A stretch of 64,000 bases of DNA from Ziziphus jujuba (GCF_031755915.1 NC_083387.1:10251001-10315000), one strand, 5' to 3'; shown: positions 11,416 to 25,049, counted from the stretch's first letter. Notes: a model not told the origin generated them from the letters alone. Numbers and translations are program-made.

Positions 11416-12060
11416 ATTTAGGATCTATAAAAAAAAAAAATTAAATTAAATTAAAGAATAAAAAAAAACTTAGACCCTAAAACAAAAAAAATGAGATAAA
11501 TAAAAACTAACAAAATATTGAATATCGAAATTTTAAAATACCAGAATGTGTCACTTATTAATTTATAGCCAAATATGTTTAACTTATTTGGTAAATAAAA
11601 TAAAATCGAATATTAAATAAAAGTACATGCAAATAAATATTCTCTAAATCTTTAATTATATATATGATGTACATGCACGGGTTAATATCTTTAATTATAG
11701 TTACACAAACCCATAAATATATATTTGGTAAATAATATCAAAATAAATATTATACTCATTTTCAAATTATTTTATATATATATATATATTTGGTTATATT
11801 CATAAAAGATAAGATAATGAATGATAAATAATAAATAAAATAAAAATATTTCAAAATTACTACCATATGTAATTAAATTATATCAAAATTTAATTATATA
11901 TATATTTAGTTGTATTCATAAAAAATAAGATAATGAATAATAACTAATAAATAATAAATAATCTATATAATAAATAAATAAATAAATAAATATTTTTAAA
12001 GGGAATTTGGAAGAATGATGTGCTGACACGTGGCACATATGATTCTTCTTTTATATATTA

Positions 12061-13770
12061 CTAGCATTGATTCCCGTGTGATGCACGACATATGTAATCA
12101 TAATAAATGATTTTAAAAATAATCTATTTAAATTAATTATATTCAAATCTAATAATAATATATGGAAAAAAAATTTACTAACTATCTTACTTTTATATAT
12201 AATATCATATGTACGTTTATATACAAAACTTTAAATTATATTATATATTTTATTTTTATTAAAATAATTTGAAACAACAAATTAAAGATAAATAGATATT
12301 AGATATACTGAAATAAATAATAATAATACTAATATCATGTAACAAAAATTTAAGAAAAAAAAATTATTCATCCATTAAAATCATTTCGACACTACTAATT
12401 TATGATCAAAACTTGAAGCCTCCTAAAGTCATAGGATTCTAACTTTGAATATCCATTACATCTCGTTAGCATTGATCTTGTTGATAAAATTAACCTATCC
12501 GGTTATATTTGAAAAATTATTTAAAAATTTTATTGTTACTAAGTATATTTGGATTTTAATTTTTTTTTTTCCATCCATATTAGAAAAGTTTGTTAAGAAC
12601 GAAAAATTTGACCTTTATGTATAATACTATTTAATTATAAAATTCAAATTCAAAAGTTTTTACCTATTTATTTTTTTTCCATATATGAAATTCAAATTCA
12701 AATTCAAATGTATTTATATAATATTTTTTATCTATAGAATTTAAATTCAAATTCAAATGTATTTTTTTTATTTATTGCAATAATTAATTTTTTTATATTA
12801 AATACTCATAATATAATTTAATTATATTATTATTATTATCTGCCCAATGAAAACTTTTTTACTTAATAAGATAATTTATTTATACTTACATATATATTTT
12901 AAGAAGATTAAATAAGAAAATCAATTTTATTGTTTAAATCTATATATTTTGATATTAAAATTTCATTTATTACATAACCATATATATATATATATATGTA
13001 TTAGTATATAGAATATAATTATTAATTACTGTATATAACATTTTTTATTTTACAATAAAATAAATACAACACATTAAAAAAATATTAATATATAGATTAT
13101 AAATCTTATTTTAATTATCTTTTTTCATTTTTTTATTCCTTGCAAGTAATTAATTTTTTTGTATTAAAGAAACGCCGAATGTATTTAACTTATTTAATAG
13201 ATAAAATAAATCAAAAAATTTATTTTGAATATAAATTCTACTTTGGCATGTTTAACAATTATATTCTAAAAATGATATTTTAAATTTTAATCACTAATAA
13301 AATAAATTATATTACTTATGCAATATTTTTCTGTCCAAATACAAATATACCTTTATTATTTTTTATAGAATAACATTTGTATATGTAAGAATATTTAAAA
13401 TACATTATATGGAAATACACTTATTATTTTACAAATATAATATTATAATTTTGTTATAATTATGCACTTTAACATTCTCGTCCTAATTAAGGTTTCATCA
13501 ATTAGGCATGATATACAATATTATAATAATAACACTATATTTTTGGGATACAAATAATTAAAGGTAAAAAAATCTCATACTCTTAAATGGTTACTTTATT
13601 GGTACTGATTGACATTTTAATACATTTTGATAAGGAAGTTTAATTTTACATTATTTTGATAACGCCATAATTTTTAATAAATTATGATTTTTTTATTAAT
13701 AATTTTGGAGAGAATTAAATGAATATTATAATGATACATAGCATTGACTCTTCTATTTTTATATATTATA
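12061..13770 (-). mobile_element. second Helitron-like segment
   Basis: It starts with CTAG at 12061 directly followed by ATTCCCGTGTGATGCACGAC, the mirror image of a Helitron 3' end (hairpin then CTAG). It holds the second dispersed-repeat copy (12320-12680). The right edge is only guessed from a TCTTCTATTTTTATATATT motif near 13750. There is no coding capacity. The arrangement suggests two Helitron copies arrayed in the same orientation. Confidence 0.35.
12320..12680. repeat. dispersed repeat, copy 2 of 3
   Basis: Same family as 8010-8360; it retains the TCATCCATTAAAAT and TTAGCATTGATCTTGTTGATAA landmarks. Confidence 0.7.
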
Positions 13771-13809
13771 TAGATTATATTGTATATTATCATAATAATA
13801 ATAATAATA

Positions 13810-14160
13810 ATAATATCAGTAACATGTAATGAAAATTAAAAAAAAAAAAATCTGCTCATCTTTTGACACAATTTCAATACTACTAATTTCATATTTGTTA
13901 TCAAAGCTTGTGACTTCCTAAAGTCTTAGGACATGAAATTTAAATATCCATTGTGTCTTGTTAGAATTGATCTGGTTGATAAAATTGATATATCCAGTCA
14001 TATTTGAAAACTTATTTAAAAGTTTTATTGATAATAAATATATTTGTATCTTTTTTTTTTTAATGTATACTAAAAAGGTTTCTTAAGAACTAAAAATTTG
14101 ATATCTATATATAATATTATTCAATCATAAAATTTAGATTAAAAAATATTTATGTATTTA
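13810..14160. repeat. dispersed repeat, copy 3 of 3
   Basis: Same family as 8010-8360; it retains AACATGTAATGAAA and GATCTGGTTGATAAAATTGA. Confidence 0.7.
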
Positions 14161-14301
14161 ATTTTTTTCTATCTATGGAATTTAAAATCAAATTCAAATG
14201 CATTTATATAATTTCATTCAAATTTAAATGTATTTAAATAATGTCTTTCTTCTATAGAATTTAAAATCAAATACAAATATATTTTTTAATTCTTTGCAAA
14301 C

Positions 14302-14567
14302 AATCATTTATGTAACATAAATAATTAGCCAAAAAATGAGAATCCATATATGTAGTTTCCTCCAAGCAATTAAATTGTTTGTTTAGTGTTCTAAACTTTA
14401 ATAATTATATATTTTTATATTTACATATATATATAATCATTTATGTGATATAAATGATTAATCAAAAAATGAGAATCCATATATGTAGTTTCCTCTCAAC
14501 AATTATATTGTTTGTTTAGTATTCTAAACTTTAATAATTATATATTTATATATATATATATATATTC
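14302..14567. repeat. 133-bp tandem duplication
   Basis: Two adjacent copies (14302-14434, 14435-about 14567) share AAAAAATGAGAATCCATATA and TTGTTTGTTTAGT landmarks with few differences. AT-rich, non-coding. Confidence 0.8.
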
Positions 14568-17500
14568 TCTAAACTTTAATCTAATTTTTTTCCCAATAAT
14601 ATATAATATTTGAACCACATAAATTAATAGCGTAAACCAAATAATTTTCCAATAGTATATTATCAAAATACTTCTAAAACTTGGAAAATAGAAAATTAGT
14701 TTAGCATATCATGGACGATAGAATTGGATTGACCATAGACAAATAATTAATTTTCATCTACTATATACTCATAATATAATTTAATTATTTGTTCTTATTA
14801 TTATTATTATTATTTATCATATAAACACATTTTTAATTATTTTTTTAACTGTTGGTTCTAGTCTATTATCAATTGTAAAAGTCTTCTTGATGTGTTTTCG
14901 TGTTGATCTATTTGAAACTTTTTTTAAAAATAATAATAATAATAAGCATACTGATATAAATTCTACGTTTTCTGAAAATATTGCACATATTCCCGTTATA
15001 GTTTAAATTTTCTTTTAACATATTTTATTTTTCTCGGTCAAACTTTAAAATATGGTGATCAATATGGTTCAATTTTGTATAATGACAAAAATAAATTTAG
15101 TGTAAAATATTAAAGTAAAAATATAAAGGGCGTTAGTGTAAATTACCTTAAATGAACATATACAAATAAAAAAAATATTAAAATAAACAAATTCAAATAT
15201 CATTTTTTCAAAGAGTAGTTTCTTTTTTTTTTTTTTTTTTTTCCACACAAAGAAACAGGGACCTGTAAGCCCAGGAGGCCATGACCCCCCACATCACAAA
15301 TTTTTGTTATCACTTATATATTCATAATTTTTATTAATAATAAAAAAATAAGGTATTAGGCCTCCCAAAATAACTATTAAATTAATTTCAAATAGAACAT
15401 ATAAAAATTACTTTAACTAATTATAGTTTACAATTCAAAAGTAAATTGAATTTAATTTCCATCTTAATAATCAATTAATAATATTTTATATGTTTATTTT
15501 ATCAATAATGGATTTATCAAAATATTTATTAAATTTATTTACCATAATGTGATAGATGATATAGTAATATTTAATTAATTATTTTTTTAATTGACTTATT
15601 TATTTGAATAAAACAACCATCCATTTGTGATTTTTTGGTTTAGAATTTTCCAGGAGATTATCTATCCTTAAACTGCTCTCGTTTAAGTATATTTAACTTT
15701 GGAGTTTTTTCGAACCCTGAAATCAACTGCTTTGATTAGATCTCAATGTTATAAGAATGATTATCATTACATAAAAATCATTTTTTATTTCATATCCAAA
15801 TAATGTAAAATTTGATACCAGATAATTTACCAATATCTTTTACACCTGTCCACCCTAGTCATTACAATTCATCCCTTTTGATCCAGTGTCCTTGTTGTCA
15901 CACTTCTGATTGGGTACATAAATCATCTACTCTTCTTGACAATTATTGTTGAATTATACTATTTATTTAATTGCAGTTATGTTCGTATTATGATCAAATA
16001 AAAAGAATATAGATTGTTCTTTTTTTTAATAATGCGTACTCAATTATTTTGGTTAGGAAATGGTGGGTATGTAAAATTATATACCCTCCTCACAATTCTT
16101 GCTTAATTTATAGATATTTACCGTCTTGACATCATCACCTTTCTTCAAGGTTGTGTCATTACCAAAAAAAAATAATCCGTGGTTGTGTCAATAATGCTAA
16201 TTAGGTACAAGAATCTTCGTGATTATGATCTGATAAGAAGAATCTACATTATTACTTTTTTTTGCATGTATATAGAACATCATTTAGCTTGCTGGCATGT
16301 AGAAGGACTGGGACAATTTTGTCTCTGCCAGGCCCCCAAACCCATTGTAATTTTGTCCCTATCTCGTATCGAGCTTTCTTTATGTTAATTGTACATTTTC
16401 CCACGTGAAAAAAAAAAAAAAAAATGCTTGGTCTATGTCCTTTCCCTATATTATATTCTCTTCATTTTTATTTTTTTTGGGGCTAAATTCTATATTATAT
16501 CCTCTTCCTGACAAATCTTGCTATCCATATCATTTGTGTGTCCACATTATCATCGTTATTAATATTGAAGGTTGTGTCGATTATGCTATGGAGGCAGAAT
16601 TATTTTTTTGGTAAATGATATGGAGTTACAATTATTTGGAGTATTTATTTTATCTGATTTTATAGGTTGGAGTTATCGGACATAATCTACTTTTATATCA
16701 AGGAATCTTGCATATGTTTTTTTTTCAATCATCAAGTCGTACTTCAGATTTTCACTCCCCCTCATCAATATATTTAATAACATTTATTTTTCTATGCTTC
16801 CTGTATATCGAACGACATTTAGCTTAATTATTAAAAAGATTTTGTTGCTCAAAGTATAGTAAAAATTTGGGATAAAATTGTATTATTTTTTTAATTCTAC
16901 ATTCATATTATGAAAATATATATATATATATATATATCACTATAACCTTTCATATTTCACTTTTATTTTAATATAGCACCATTTTTTTTAACTCTTAACA
17001 ATAAAATTAAAAATTAACTCATTTACCCTTCATTTAATAGAATTCTTTTACTCAATCTTAAATATAAAGAATAATAAGACAATCATGTTTATGATATATA
17101 ACTTGTTACTTTCTTTATTTTGATAAATTCAAGAAGGGATTTTAGCATCACTATTTTAAGGATATAGCAATTTTGTAAGAAGTGGGAATATGTGTTTGTG
17201 TTTGTTTATTTATTTTTTAAGTTATTAGAAATCAAAAAAAAAAAAAAAACTATGGAAGTGAAAAAAAAAATGACCAAAAAAATGGTAAATGAGTCAAATT
17301 CTAATCTCATTAATAAGAGTTTTAAAAAAAAATAATACTATATTATAAAAAATAAAATATGAGGACACTTTACTGATATTTTTTTATAATAGAAATTTAG
17401 TATTGAAAAAATAATAAATTAAGGATGCTAGAGTGATAGTTATCCTACTTTAACTCCCCATAATGTCACTAAAAAATTTTAGCCACAACTAAATAGCAGT

Positions 17501-18157
17501 TTTAATTGTCGCTAGAAATATTTAATCATAATATGTTAACTTTGAGCTATTATTTTTGTTGTGACTATTTTTTTTTTTTTCCCCCGGTGTGGCAATAGGA
17601 ACTTTGGCTTTTTATTTTTTTAACCACTTTGATACCTTTTCAAAACCAAATAAAATAAAATAGAAATCCACTTTGATGCCTTCTGTCTCTATTATTCAAA
17701 ACTGTCGCATATGGACACATAATTATTTTTGTCTTGTCATCTAAAATATAAAAAAAATTATTATTATCTTCGTATTTGACACGATCATTTCCTTCCTTTT
17801 AAAGTATTTTAATCAGATTCTCTTAAAAAAAAAAATGTATCTTGATCAGAATTCTTATCTTTCAATTTCAATTCCCCGCGTAAATTAATTATTATTTATT
17901 ATTTAAACCACCCCGGACCATCCACAGTAGCATGTTTCAGCTTATCTTCATCAACATCAAAATTTTATTGTGTAGATGAGTCCACCCTCCTACTGAATAA
18001 GAAAGAGAAACAAATCATGGCTGTATGATACACCAACTACCACTCCGGAAAGTGAACAGATACCAAATGCATATTTCATGACTGTGGCCAAATGGGTTGG
18101 AGTTGGTAAAACCTGCACACATTAATTACAAAGTAGTAAATACAAAATGGAGCTCCC
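14568..18157. other. AT-rich intergenic block, no gene seen
   Basis: About 3.6 kb of A/T-rich sequence with poly-T/poly-A tracts (15222, 16408, 17232, 17566) and short TA runs. Short open frames near 16179-16614 have no recognisable motif. No RNA gene or element terminus was identified. Confidence 0.6.
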
Positions 18158-18284
18158 TTAGAGAAAAATAAAATAAAATAAAAATCTATATATATAGTGT
18201 GTATAAATATATGTATTGGAGCATAAGCAAACAGGTAGTAAGATCATAAGCAGAGGAATTGAACTCTCATAGAATATGGAGAGT

Positions 18285-18557
18285 TCAAAATTGCCCTGAT
18301 ATAAAGGAAGCAAGAAATAAAGTGACAATCTCATGAAACTTGATAGCAGATAAACTTTTGGTGAAGATATCTGCAAGTTGTTGACTACTTCGAACAAAAG
18401 GAGTACTAATAACACCAGTTTGAACATTTTCTCTAACAAAGTGACAATCCACCTCAATGTGTTTTGTACGTTCATGAAAAACTGGATTTGAGGCAATATG
18501 GATAGCTGCTTGATTGTCACAAAATAATTTGACAGGTTGAGAAGTATGACAGCCCAA
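18285..18557 (-). pseudogene. Copia RNase H C-terminal part
   Basis: Contains [36 protein letters not shown] and [11 protein letters not shown], the end of a Copia RNase H with the CDNQAAI and H..T.HIE.D.HF.RE motifs. It is frameshifted relative to the preceding RT/RNase H frame at about 18560. Confidence 0.9.
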
Positions 18558-18560
18558 ATC

Positions 18561-20239
18561 TTACAGTAAACGTTTAAGCCAAATAAGTTCACTAGTAGTT
18601 GATGCCATAGCTCGATACTCTTCTTCAGCACTTGATCTTGCAATCACATTTTGCTTTTTGCTTTTCCACGTTACCAAGTTACCAGCAACAAATGTACAAT
18701 ATCCTATGGTTGATTTTCTATCAACTGGACAACCTGTCCAATCTGCATCAGTGTAGGCTATAATAGAACAATGACCATTGTTGCACATCAAAAGACCCCT
18801 TCCAGGTGATCCCTTCAAATATTGCAGAATTCTATGAACTGTTGTCATGTGATTAACTCTTGGTGCATGCATAAACCTACTTACCAGACTAACTGCATAA
18901 GTTATATTTGGACGTGTGATTGTAAGATAGATTTGTTTTCCAACTAATCTTTGATACTTGCCAATATCCGTAAGTAATTCACCATCATTATCAAGTTTAC
19001 TACTATATGTAGAAGTGTCCACCGGTTTGACTCCTAGATTCCCAGTTTCTTGCAACAAGTCTAACACATATTTTCGTTGACTAAGAAATATGCCTTTCTT
19101 TGAATAGGCAATTTCTAACCCAAGAAAATATTTTAATACTCCCAGATCTTTAATAGCAAACTTTTTATGCAGCAATTCCTTAAGCTTTATGATTTCAGAA
19201 TTGTCATAACCAGTAATTATTATATCATCAACATATACCAATACAACAGTGATTCCCAAAGTACCTTTTCTATGTATAATGAGGAATTTGCAGCATTTGC
19301 TTTAAGTCCATTTAACATCAAAATAGAGCTAAGCTTGGCATACCATGCTCGAGGTGATAGTTTAAGTCCATATATTACCTTCTTTAATTTACAAGCTAAA
19401 CCATCTCTGGATTCTTGAGGGTGACGGGGAGGAATACTCATGTAGACTTCTTCTATAAGATTACCTTGAAGAAATGCATTTTTGACATCCATTTGAAATA
19501 ACTTTCATTCTAAATTTGTAGCTACAGAGAGAAGAATCCTAACTGTATTCATCTTTGCAACTGGAGCAAAGGTCTCTGTGTAATTTTCTCCATAGGTCTG
19601 AGTAAAACCTCTTGCGACAAGTCTGGCCTTGTGTCGTTCAATTGATCTATCACTTTTAAATTTAATTTTATATATCCAATGACAACCAACTATTTTCTTT
19701 CCTAGTGGAAGTTTAACAATGTCCTATGTTTTATTGTTTGCAAGTGCTTGTAATTCTTCTTTCATTGCTTGCTGCCAAATAGGACTAGAATTAGCCTCCT
19801 TAAAAGTCTTGGGTTCATAATTCCTGGATACATCAATTAAAAAAAAGACATGAGACTTAGAGATATTATTATATGTCAAATGAGCCTCAATAGGATAAGA
19901 GACACTGTGATAGGTAAAGAAATCCTTCATCCTTTCAGGAGGACGAGTCACTCTACTCGATCTGCATTGAGGTAATGATGCTGATATTGTTTCTTCATCT
20001 TTGGTATTTGTGTTTTCACCTTGAACTGCTTCTACTTCTGGCTCTACGACACCCTCCTGTACTATAGCGGAGCCATCCTTTTTTGCCTTTGTTTCTATAT
20101 TTGGAGCAATTGGAAGAGGTATCAAATCGGACAAGCTTCCCCCCTGAAACTGATTTTCTGAATGATCTATTGCCTGAAAAAATGATTCTGATTCAACAAA
20201 AAAAACATCATGTGATATGATAATTTTCCGGTTACTCAC
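18561..20239 (-). pseudogene. Copia reverse transcriptase and RNase H start
   Basis: Minus-strand pieces at 20239-19724, 19492-19220 and 19259-18561 form the RT: PIWQQAMKEELQAL, then DVKNAFLQGNLIEEVYM, VYGLKLSPRAWY-like sequence, the catalytic YVDDIIITG, LGLEIAYSKKG, and the RNase H start ending with SAEEEYRAMASTTSELIWL. The N-terminal half of the RT palm between 19724 and 19492 is out of frame. The active-site YVDD is intact, but the whole is not a single open frame. Confidence 0.9.
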
Positions 20240-20299
20240 ATTGTAGCATATGCATTCTTTTTTTGTAGAAGAATAACCAAAAAATACACATTTAATTGC

Positions 20300-21181
20300 T
20301 CAAGCATCCAATTTGTCACGATGGATAGCCTGTTGATGCACATAGCATCTACAACCAAACACACGTAAGTGTGATATATCAGGTTTATGATTATTAAGGA
20401 TTTCTAATGGAGACTTGAATTTAAAGATTCGACTAGGCAGCCTATTAATCAAATATGTTGCAGTAAGAACACCATGCGACCAATATCTCTTTGGAACATG
20501 CATTTGAAACATAATTGCACGTGTGGTTTCAAGAATATGTCTATTTTTTCTCTCAGCCATCCCATTTTGTTGTGGTGTTCCAACAAAACTAGTTTGATGT
20601 ATGATGCCATGGCTGCGTAAATATTCAGGTAAAAAACCTTTGGTGTATTCTGTGCCATTATCAGATCTAAACAACTTAATTTTGGCATCAAATTGAGTAG
20701 TCACCATGTTATGAAACTCTTGAAAAATCGAAGCTACCTCTGTTTTAGATTTTAATAAATAAATCCAGGTGGCTCTAGATCTATCATCAATAAATAAAAT
20801 AAAATATTTGTATCCATCATAAGAATCAATAGGTGCAAGACCCCATAAATCAGAATGAATCAATTCAAAACATTGATTTAAAATAGAAGAAGAATTAGGA
20901 AAAGGTAAACGAGTCTATTTAGAGAACTGACAGATATCACAAATATCAAACTTAACAACAATGGATGGAAATAGACTAGATAAAATATGAGTTGATGGAT
21001 TACCAAGTCTTTTATGTAAAACTTGACTCTCCTTAACACTCTTTGTATGATAGGCCCTTTCAGAAAGATTTGAATTCAACATATATAATCCATTAGAGTA
21101 AGTTCCCTCACCAATCTTCATCTTTGTTTTTCGATCCTGAAAAATTACAGAGGTAGGAGAAAAAATAACATCACAGTTCAA
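20300..21181 (-). pseudogene. Copia integrase region
   Basis: At 21181-20915 lies the GAG-pre-integrase segment with HKRLGNPS and CDICQFSK. At 20863-20300 lies the integrase core: HSDLWG, the D of FILFIDDRSR, FRSDNGTEY and the TPQQNGMAERKNRH catalytic-Glu region, then VFGCRCYVH. The D, D, E residues all appear to be kept. A stop near 20915 separates the two pieces. Confidence 0.9.
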
Positions 21182-21283
21182 AGAGTTAGTTATCTTTCCA
21201 ACAGATAAAAGCTGAACAGGGACAGATGGGACGACTAGAGCATCCGAATTGGAACAATGAGGAAAGAAACTAATTTTTCCACT

Positions 21284-22419
21284 TCATATGACAGGAGCAG
21301 TAGACCCATTAGCTACAGAAACTTCATGGTTATTAGATTTTGGAATAAAATCATATATGGAAGAAAGATTATTAGTCATATGATCAGTTGCTCCAGAATC
21401 AATAATCCATGAAGTGACATTAGAAGAAGAAGTGAGATAGGCTTGCAAATTACCTGAAAGATGTGTAGATGACGCAGATGAAGGAGTTGACTCAGAAGAT
21501 ATGGACTTACAAAATTGTTGAAAGAGTTGGTTAAATTGATTCATTTGATTTGTAGAGATGGAGGCATCAGCCACTGCAGCATAAGCTTTTTTATTTTTCT
21601 CAAAATTTAATTTGAGATGTGGATAACTCCCAACATCGATCTTTTGTATGCCCAGGTTTACCACAATGTTCACAATAGAAGAGTTCCTTCTTTCCTTTGT
21701 ATATAGAATTATTCTTCTTTTCTGAACCTGAAAATTTTTTCTGTCAAATTTTCCAGTCACCAGTGCATGAGATTCAAGTTTTTCTACATCTTGAATTGAT
21801 TCGGCCACCTTCATGGTTCGCTTATGAATTTCTTCTCGTTGAATGCTGGCACATACAGTAGATAATGTAGGAAGCTTAGCATCTATAAGAATGTTACTTC
21901 TGAATGTTTCATAATCTGATTTCAAACTACTAAGAAGAGCAAAGATTTTACCTTCCTCAGCTCTTTGCAATAATGTTTTTGCATCTGTAGTATGTGGCCG
22001 ATATAGATTCAATTCGTCCCATAATTTTTTTAGATGGCCAAGATGCTCACTGAATGTTTTGTCTCCCTGTTTGGCTCCTACAATCTCAATCTTTAACTCA
22101 TAAACACGAAAAGCATTATTTTGTTACCATACAATTCTGTGACAGCTTCCCGTAGCTCTTTTGCAGATTCAGAATAGGTGAATATTTCACTAATTTGTGG
22201 ATCCATAGAATTTAAGATCCATGATCGGACAAGTTGATCAGTAGCTAGCCAATCCTCAAATTTTGCATCATCTATTTTTGGACAAAGAAGGCTACCATCT
22301 ATATAACCCAATTTTCGCTTGCCACCAAGTGATAGAGTGACAGCTTTGGACCAAGATACAAAATTAAATCCATTCAAAGGAACAGATGAAAGCTTTAGAC
22401 TCGGATCTGAATCAGCCAT
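21284..22419 (-). pseudogene. Copia gag, zinc knuckle and protease
   Basis: Begins MADSDPSLKLSSVPLNGFNF and continues GFNFVSWSKAVTLSLGG and KLGYIDG at 22419-22093. It is frameshifted near 22100 and goes on with LLSSLKSDYETFRSNIL. The CCHC zinc knuckle near 21650 is scrambled by another frameshift. The protease motif WIIDSGATDHMT is intact at about 21400. Together these are the 5' half of the Copia polyprotein, broken in at least two places. Confidence 0.9.
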
Positions 22420-22469
22420 AGCTAAATGTGTAAGAAGAGGAAAAAAATATCAAACCTGCTCTGATACCA

Positions 22470-22738
22470 TGTAGAAAATAATTTAAATGAAAAGTTGAAC
22501 AAAGACACAATATTTAACGTGCTTTGGATATTGTAGTAGCAATCCTATTTGCACACCAGAACCAGAAAAAATATGTCTTATATTCAGTGATATGAAGGAA
22601 GAGATAACAACACACTATATAGGTACAATTGATAAGCCTGATAAGGCAATTGTTGCTGTACATGCTATACAAATAATGATACAGCTGCAATATAATACCT
22701 ATTAAATATACAGCTCCTATTACATCTTCTATAGTCAA
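22470..22738 (-). repeat. 5' LTR of the 18-22 kb Copia element
   Basis: A 269-bp segment on the minus strand runs from TGACTATAGAAG to TTCTACA, with the expected TG..CA ends. TGGTATCAGAGCAGG, the tRNA-Met primer site, follows at once (22455-22469). The right edge is inferred from the TG; no partner LTR confirms it. Confidence 0.7.
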
Positions 22739-24319
22739 CCAATATATAGCTCTTAGCTTTTATAGCTAAATTAATCCCGAGAGTTTCTCTCTGTCACTAA
22801 TTTGTCAAATATCTTGGGATATAGAATTGCCTTTATATATTGTATAAATATATATATACATATACATATGTAATTTTAATCTATTCCTTAACGTTGGAAA
22901 TCATGTTGGCAATGCATTACATCTACTAAAAATGACTACTCAGTTAATGTTTTAAATTGACAAGTAAGACAAATTTACTAGTAACCCCTCACACCGATAC
23001 TTTTAAATTCATTAATTCAAGTCATATCTCCCTTCTTTCAAATTGAAAAAATATTTGCAATCCTCACAAAATAACAACAATGAGGATAATGGTAGTAGAA
23101 ATATTAAAAGACCACACATGCCATAAATACTTTAAAATAAATAAATAATGCTATAAAAATATTTTTAACAAAAATGATTTTTTCACTAATAATTATTTAA
23201 AAAACTTAAGAAAAGTATATTTTCTTCATAGAAAATCATGAAAAAGAAATTTGGCACCTACTTTAAGTTTTGAAATAAATAAAAAAGGATAAAAAAAATT
23301 ATATATATATTAAAAATTCTAGTTTTAGAATCAAATACCATGCAGTGGAGAAACTTTTAATTTATTCATTAGTCTATTTTAACATGAACTATGTTATTAT
23401 AATTCATAGAAAATTAACTTTTAAAATTCATATATTAATTTTTTATTTTTTATTCTCTTTAGATTTTTAAAAAATTTTACTCAAATAAATTTTTTAATGT
23501 GTATTTTTTTATGAAAAACTATGACTTTTAGATTTTTTTATTATTTACAAAGAGTTTCAAATTTAAGTTTTTTTTTAAAAAAAATATGTTTCTTTTTTTA
23601 AAAAAATTATTTTCACATATGATATAAAATGTTAATAATTTAACAATATTAATGTTGATAATCTAAAAATATTAATATTTTTTCCATGAATTATAAAAAT
23701 AATTTTTTTACTAAAAATAAATGAAGGAAGTGAAAAGAACTTTACCAAATGATATTTGATTTTAATAATAATTTTTATATATTTTAAAACTTTTATCTTT
23801 TAAAAAAAAATCAAATGATAAGTATTTAACTAATTTTCTTTTGCATGATTTTTCTGAAAAGAATATAATTTATTAATATTTTCTTTTTCTTTTTTTAGGA
23901 AAATAAATTTGTTGATATTTTTAAATAATTATTAGTAAAAAAATTTATTTTTATTATTTAGGTTTTCTAGGTGATTATATCATGTGTGGGTCCAAAATTA
24001 TATATGAAAGTATCATTGAGATCCCTCTCAATAATGGATCTTTCGATGAAAATTTGACTAGAAACTAATACTGTAACAAATTAGGAAATTTAGGACGAAT
24101 TGTCCCCAAAAAAAATAATAATAATAATTTGAGGATGCAAGTATTATAATCAATATAGTTTAGGGACATATATTGATATTATTCCATAATAATAATAATA
24201 ATAATCGTTAACATCTGAATCTTTGCCACCATCCCTCTGCCCATGTTATCAACTTCATTGCTATACTAAACCCTACAAAAAGAGGCTCCAAGGGCACACC
24301 AGAAAGGTGACGGATAAAG
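22739..24319. other. AT-rich intergenic, no gene seen
   Basis: Contains poly-A/T and a small (AAT)n run near 24189. It forms the left flank of the Mutator-like element. Confidence 0.6.
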
Positions 24320-24328
24320 CCCCTCCAA

Positions 24329-24390
24329 GGGGAATTTGCCCAATGTCCTCATAAAGATGAGTTTAACGATTTTTACCCTTTCATATGGTA
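24329..24390 (+). repeat. left terminal inverted repeat of the MULE
   Basis: About 62 bases match the reverse complement of 35440-35500 with a one-base gap and scattered mismatches; the first ten bases differ at one position. The inner limit is approximate. Confidence 0.85.
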
Positions 24391-24624
24391 TCTGTTTTTT
24401 TTTTTTTTTTTTTTTCTACCTTTTCAATTTTTAATAATTCCAAAATCCCTTTATATCCAAATTAAATATTTTTACTTTTATTGTTTTTTATGTTTTTTCT
24501 TTCTTTTCTTCGCCCGATTTTTCTCTTCTCCTTCATCACCCTTCCCCCAAAGCTGGCTCATCTCTTCTCATTCATCAAGCTTTCTTCACTTAGTTGCCCT
24601 TTTTCCAAACAGCCCCATTTCATC

Positions 24625-25049
24625 TCTCTGGTCACCAAGTATTCAAGGTCTAAAATGTACCACAAGAGAGGACTTTGGGCTATCAAGGCCAAAAAAGGCG
24701 GCGTTTTCCCTCGCCACGATCCGAAGCCTGCCACAGAGAACCCACCTTAGAAGCCTCCCAAGTTCTACCCCACTGATGACGTCAAGAAACTGCTTGTCAA
24801 CAAGCACAAGCACAAGCCCACCAAGCTCAGGTTCAATTCCGAAAAGGTTTGTTTTTTTTTTTTTTTTAATAATGTATTTAATGCGTTTTGGCTACATGTT
24901 ATTTGGCTTTCATTGTTTTGTTAATTGGGTCTGTGAACTTTTAAGGATGAGTATTATACCGGGGACGGTGTTGATTGTGTTGGCTGGGAGATTTAAAGGG
25001 AAGAGAGTTGTATTCCTGAAGCAACTTTCATCTGGCTTGCGTCTGGTGG
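24625..25049 (+). pseudogene. RPL6 (eL6) ribosomal protein gene fragment
   Basis: Two exons of cytosolic large-subunit ribosomal protein eL6. The first, ending at 24846 before a GT, encodes [17 protein letters not shown] and [17 protein letters not shown], then a TAG at about 24748, then [18 protein letters not shown]. The second, 24946-25049, between AG and GTAAG, encodes [20 protein letters not shown] and [13 protein letters not shown]. This is roughly the middle of a protein of about 230 residues; the N-terminal MAP..R region and the last third are absent. The in-frame stop and missing ends make it a pseudogene. Its retained intron shows it was copied as genomic DNA, not through mRNA. It begins some 300 bases inside the MULE terminus. 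Confidence 0.9.

Larger units (their letters stand above)
6490..12056 (-). mobile_element. Helitron-like element with decayed helicase
   Basis: The interval is bounded on the left by a hairpin-like motif at about 6505-6525 (CTCGTGCGATGTACGG, like the GTGCATCGCAC hairpins near plant Helitron 3' ends). On the right, near 12030-12056, a TCTTCTTTTATATATTA motif resembles a plant Helitron 5' end read on the minus strand. Between them lies a minus-strand PIF1-type helicase remnant, near the proposed 3' end. Most of the rest is non-coding and over 75 percent A/T by eye. Another hairpin at 10841-10865 indicates that more than one Helitron copy may be nested here. The boundaries are inferred from motifs; Helitrons make no target duplication, so they cannot be checked within this window. 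Confidence 0.45.
18158..22738 (-). mobile_element. Ty1/Copia retrotransposon, 5' LTR kept, coding region frameshifted
   Basis: A near-complete Copia element reads right to left in the canonical order LTR, primer site, gag, protease, integrase, reverse transcriptase, RNase H. The 5' LTR is 22470-22738 and a tRNA-Met-type primer site is next to it. All catalytic domains can be found, but frameshifts and stops split the polyprotein into at least six pieces. I searched by eye downstream of RNase H (18158 back to about 17600) for a copy of the LTR and did not see one, so the 3' LTR seems to be missing. This copy cannot move on its own. Confidence 0.9.
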
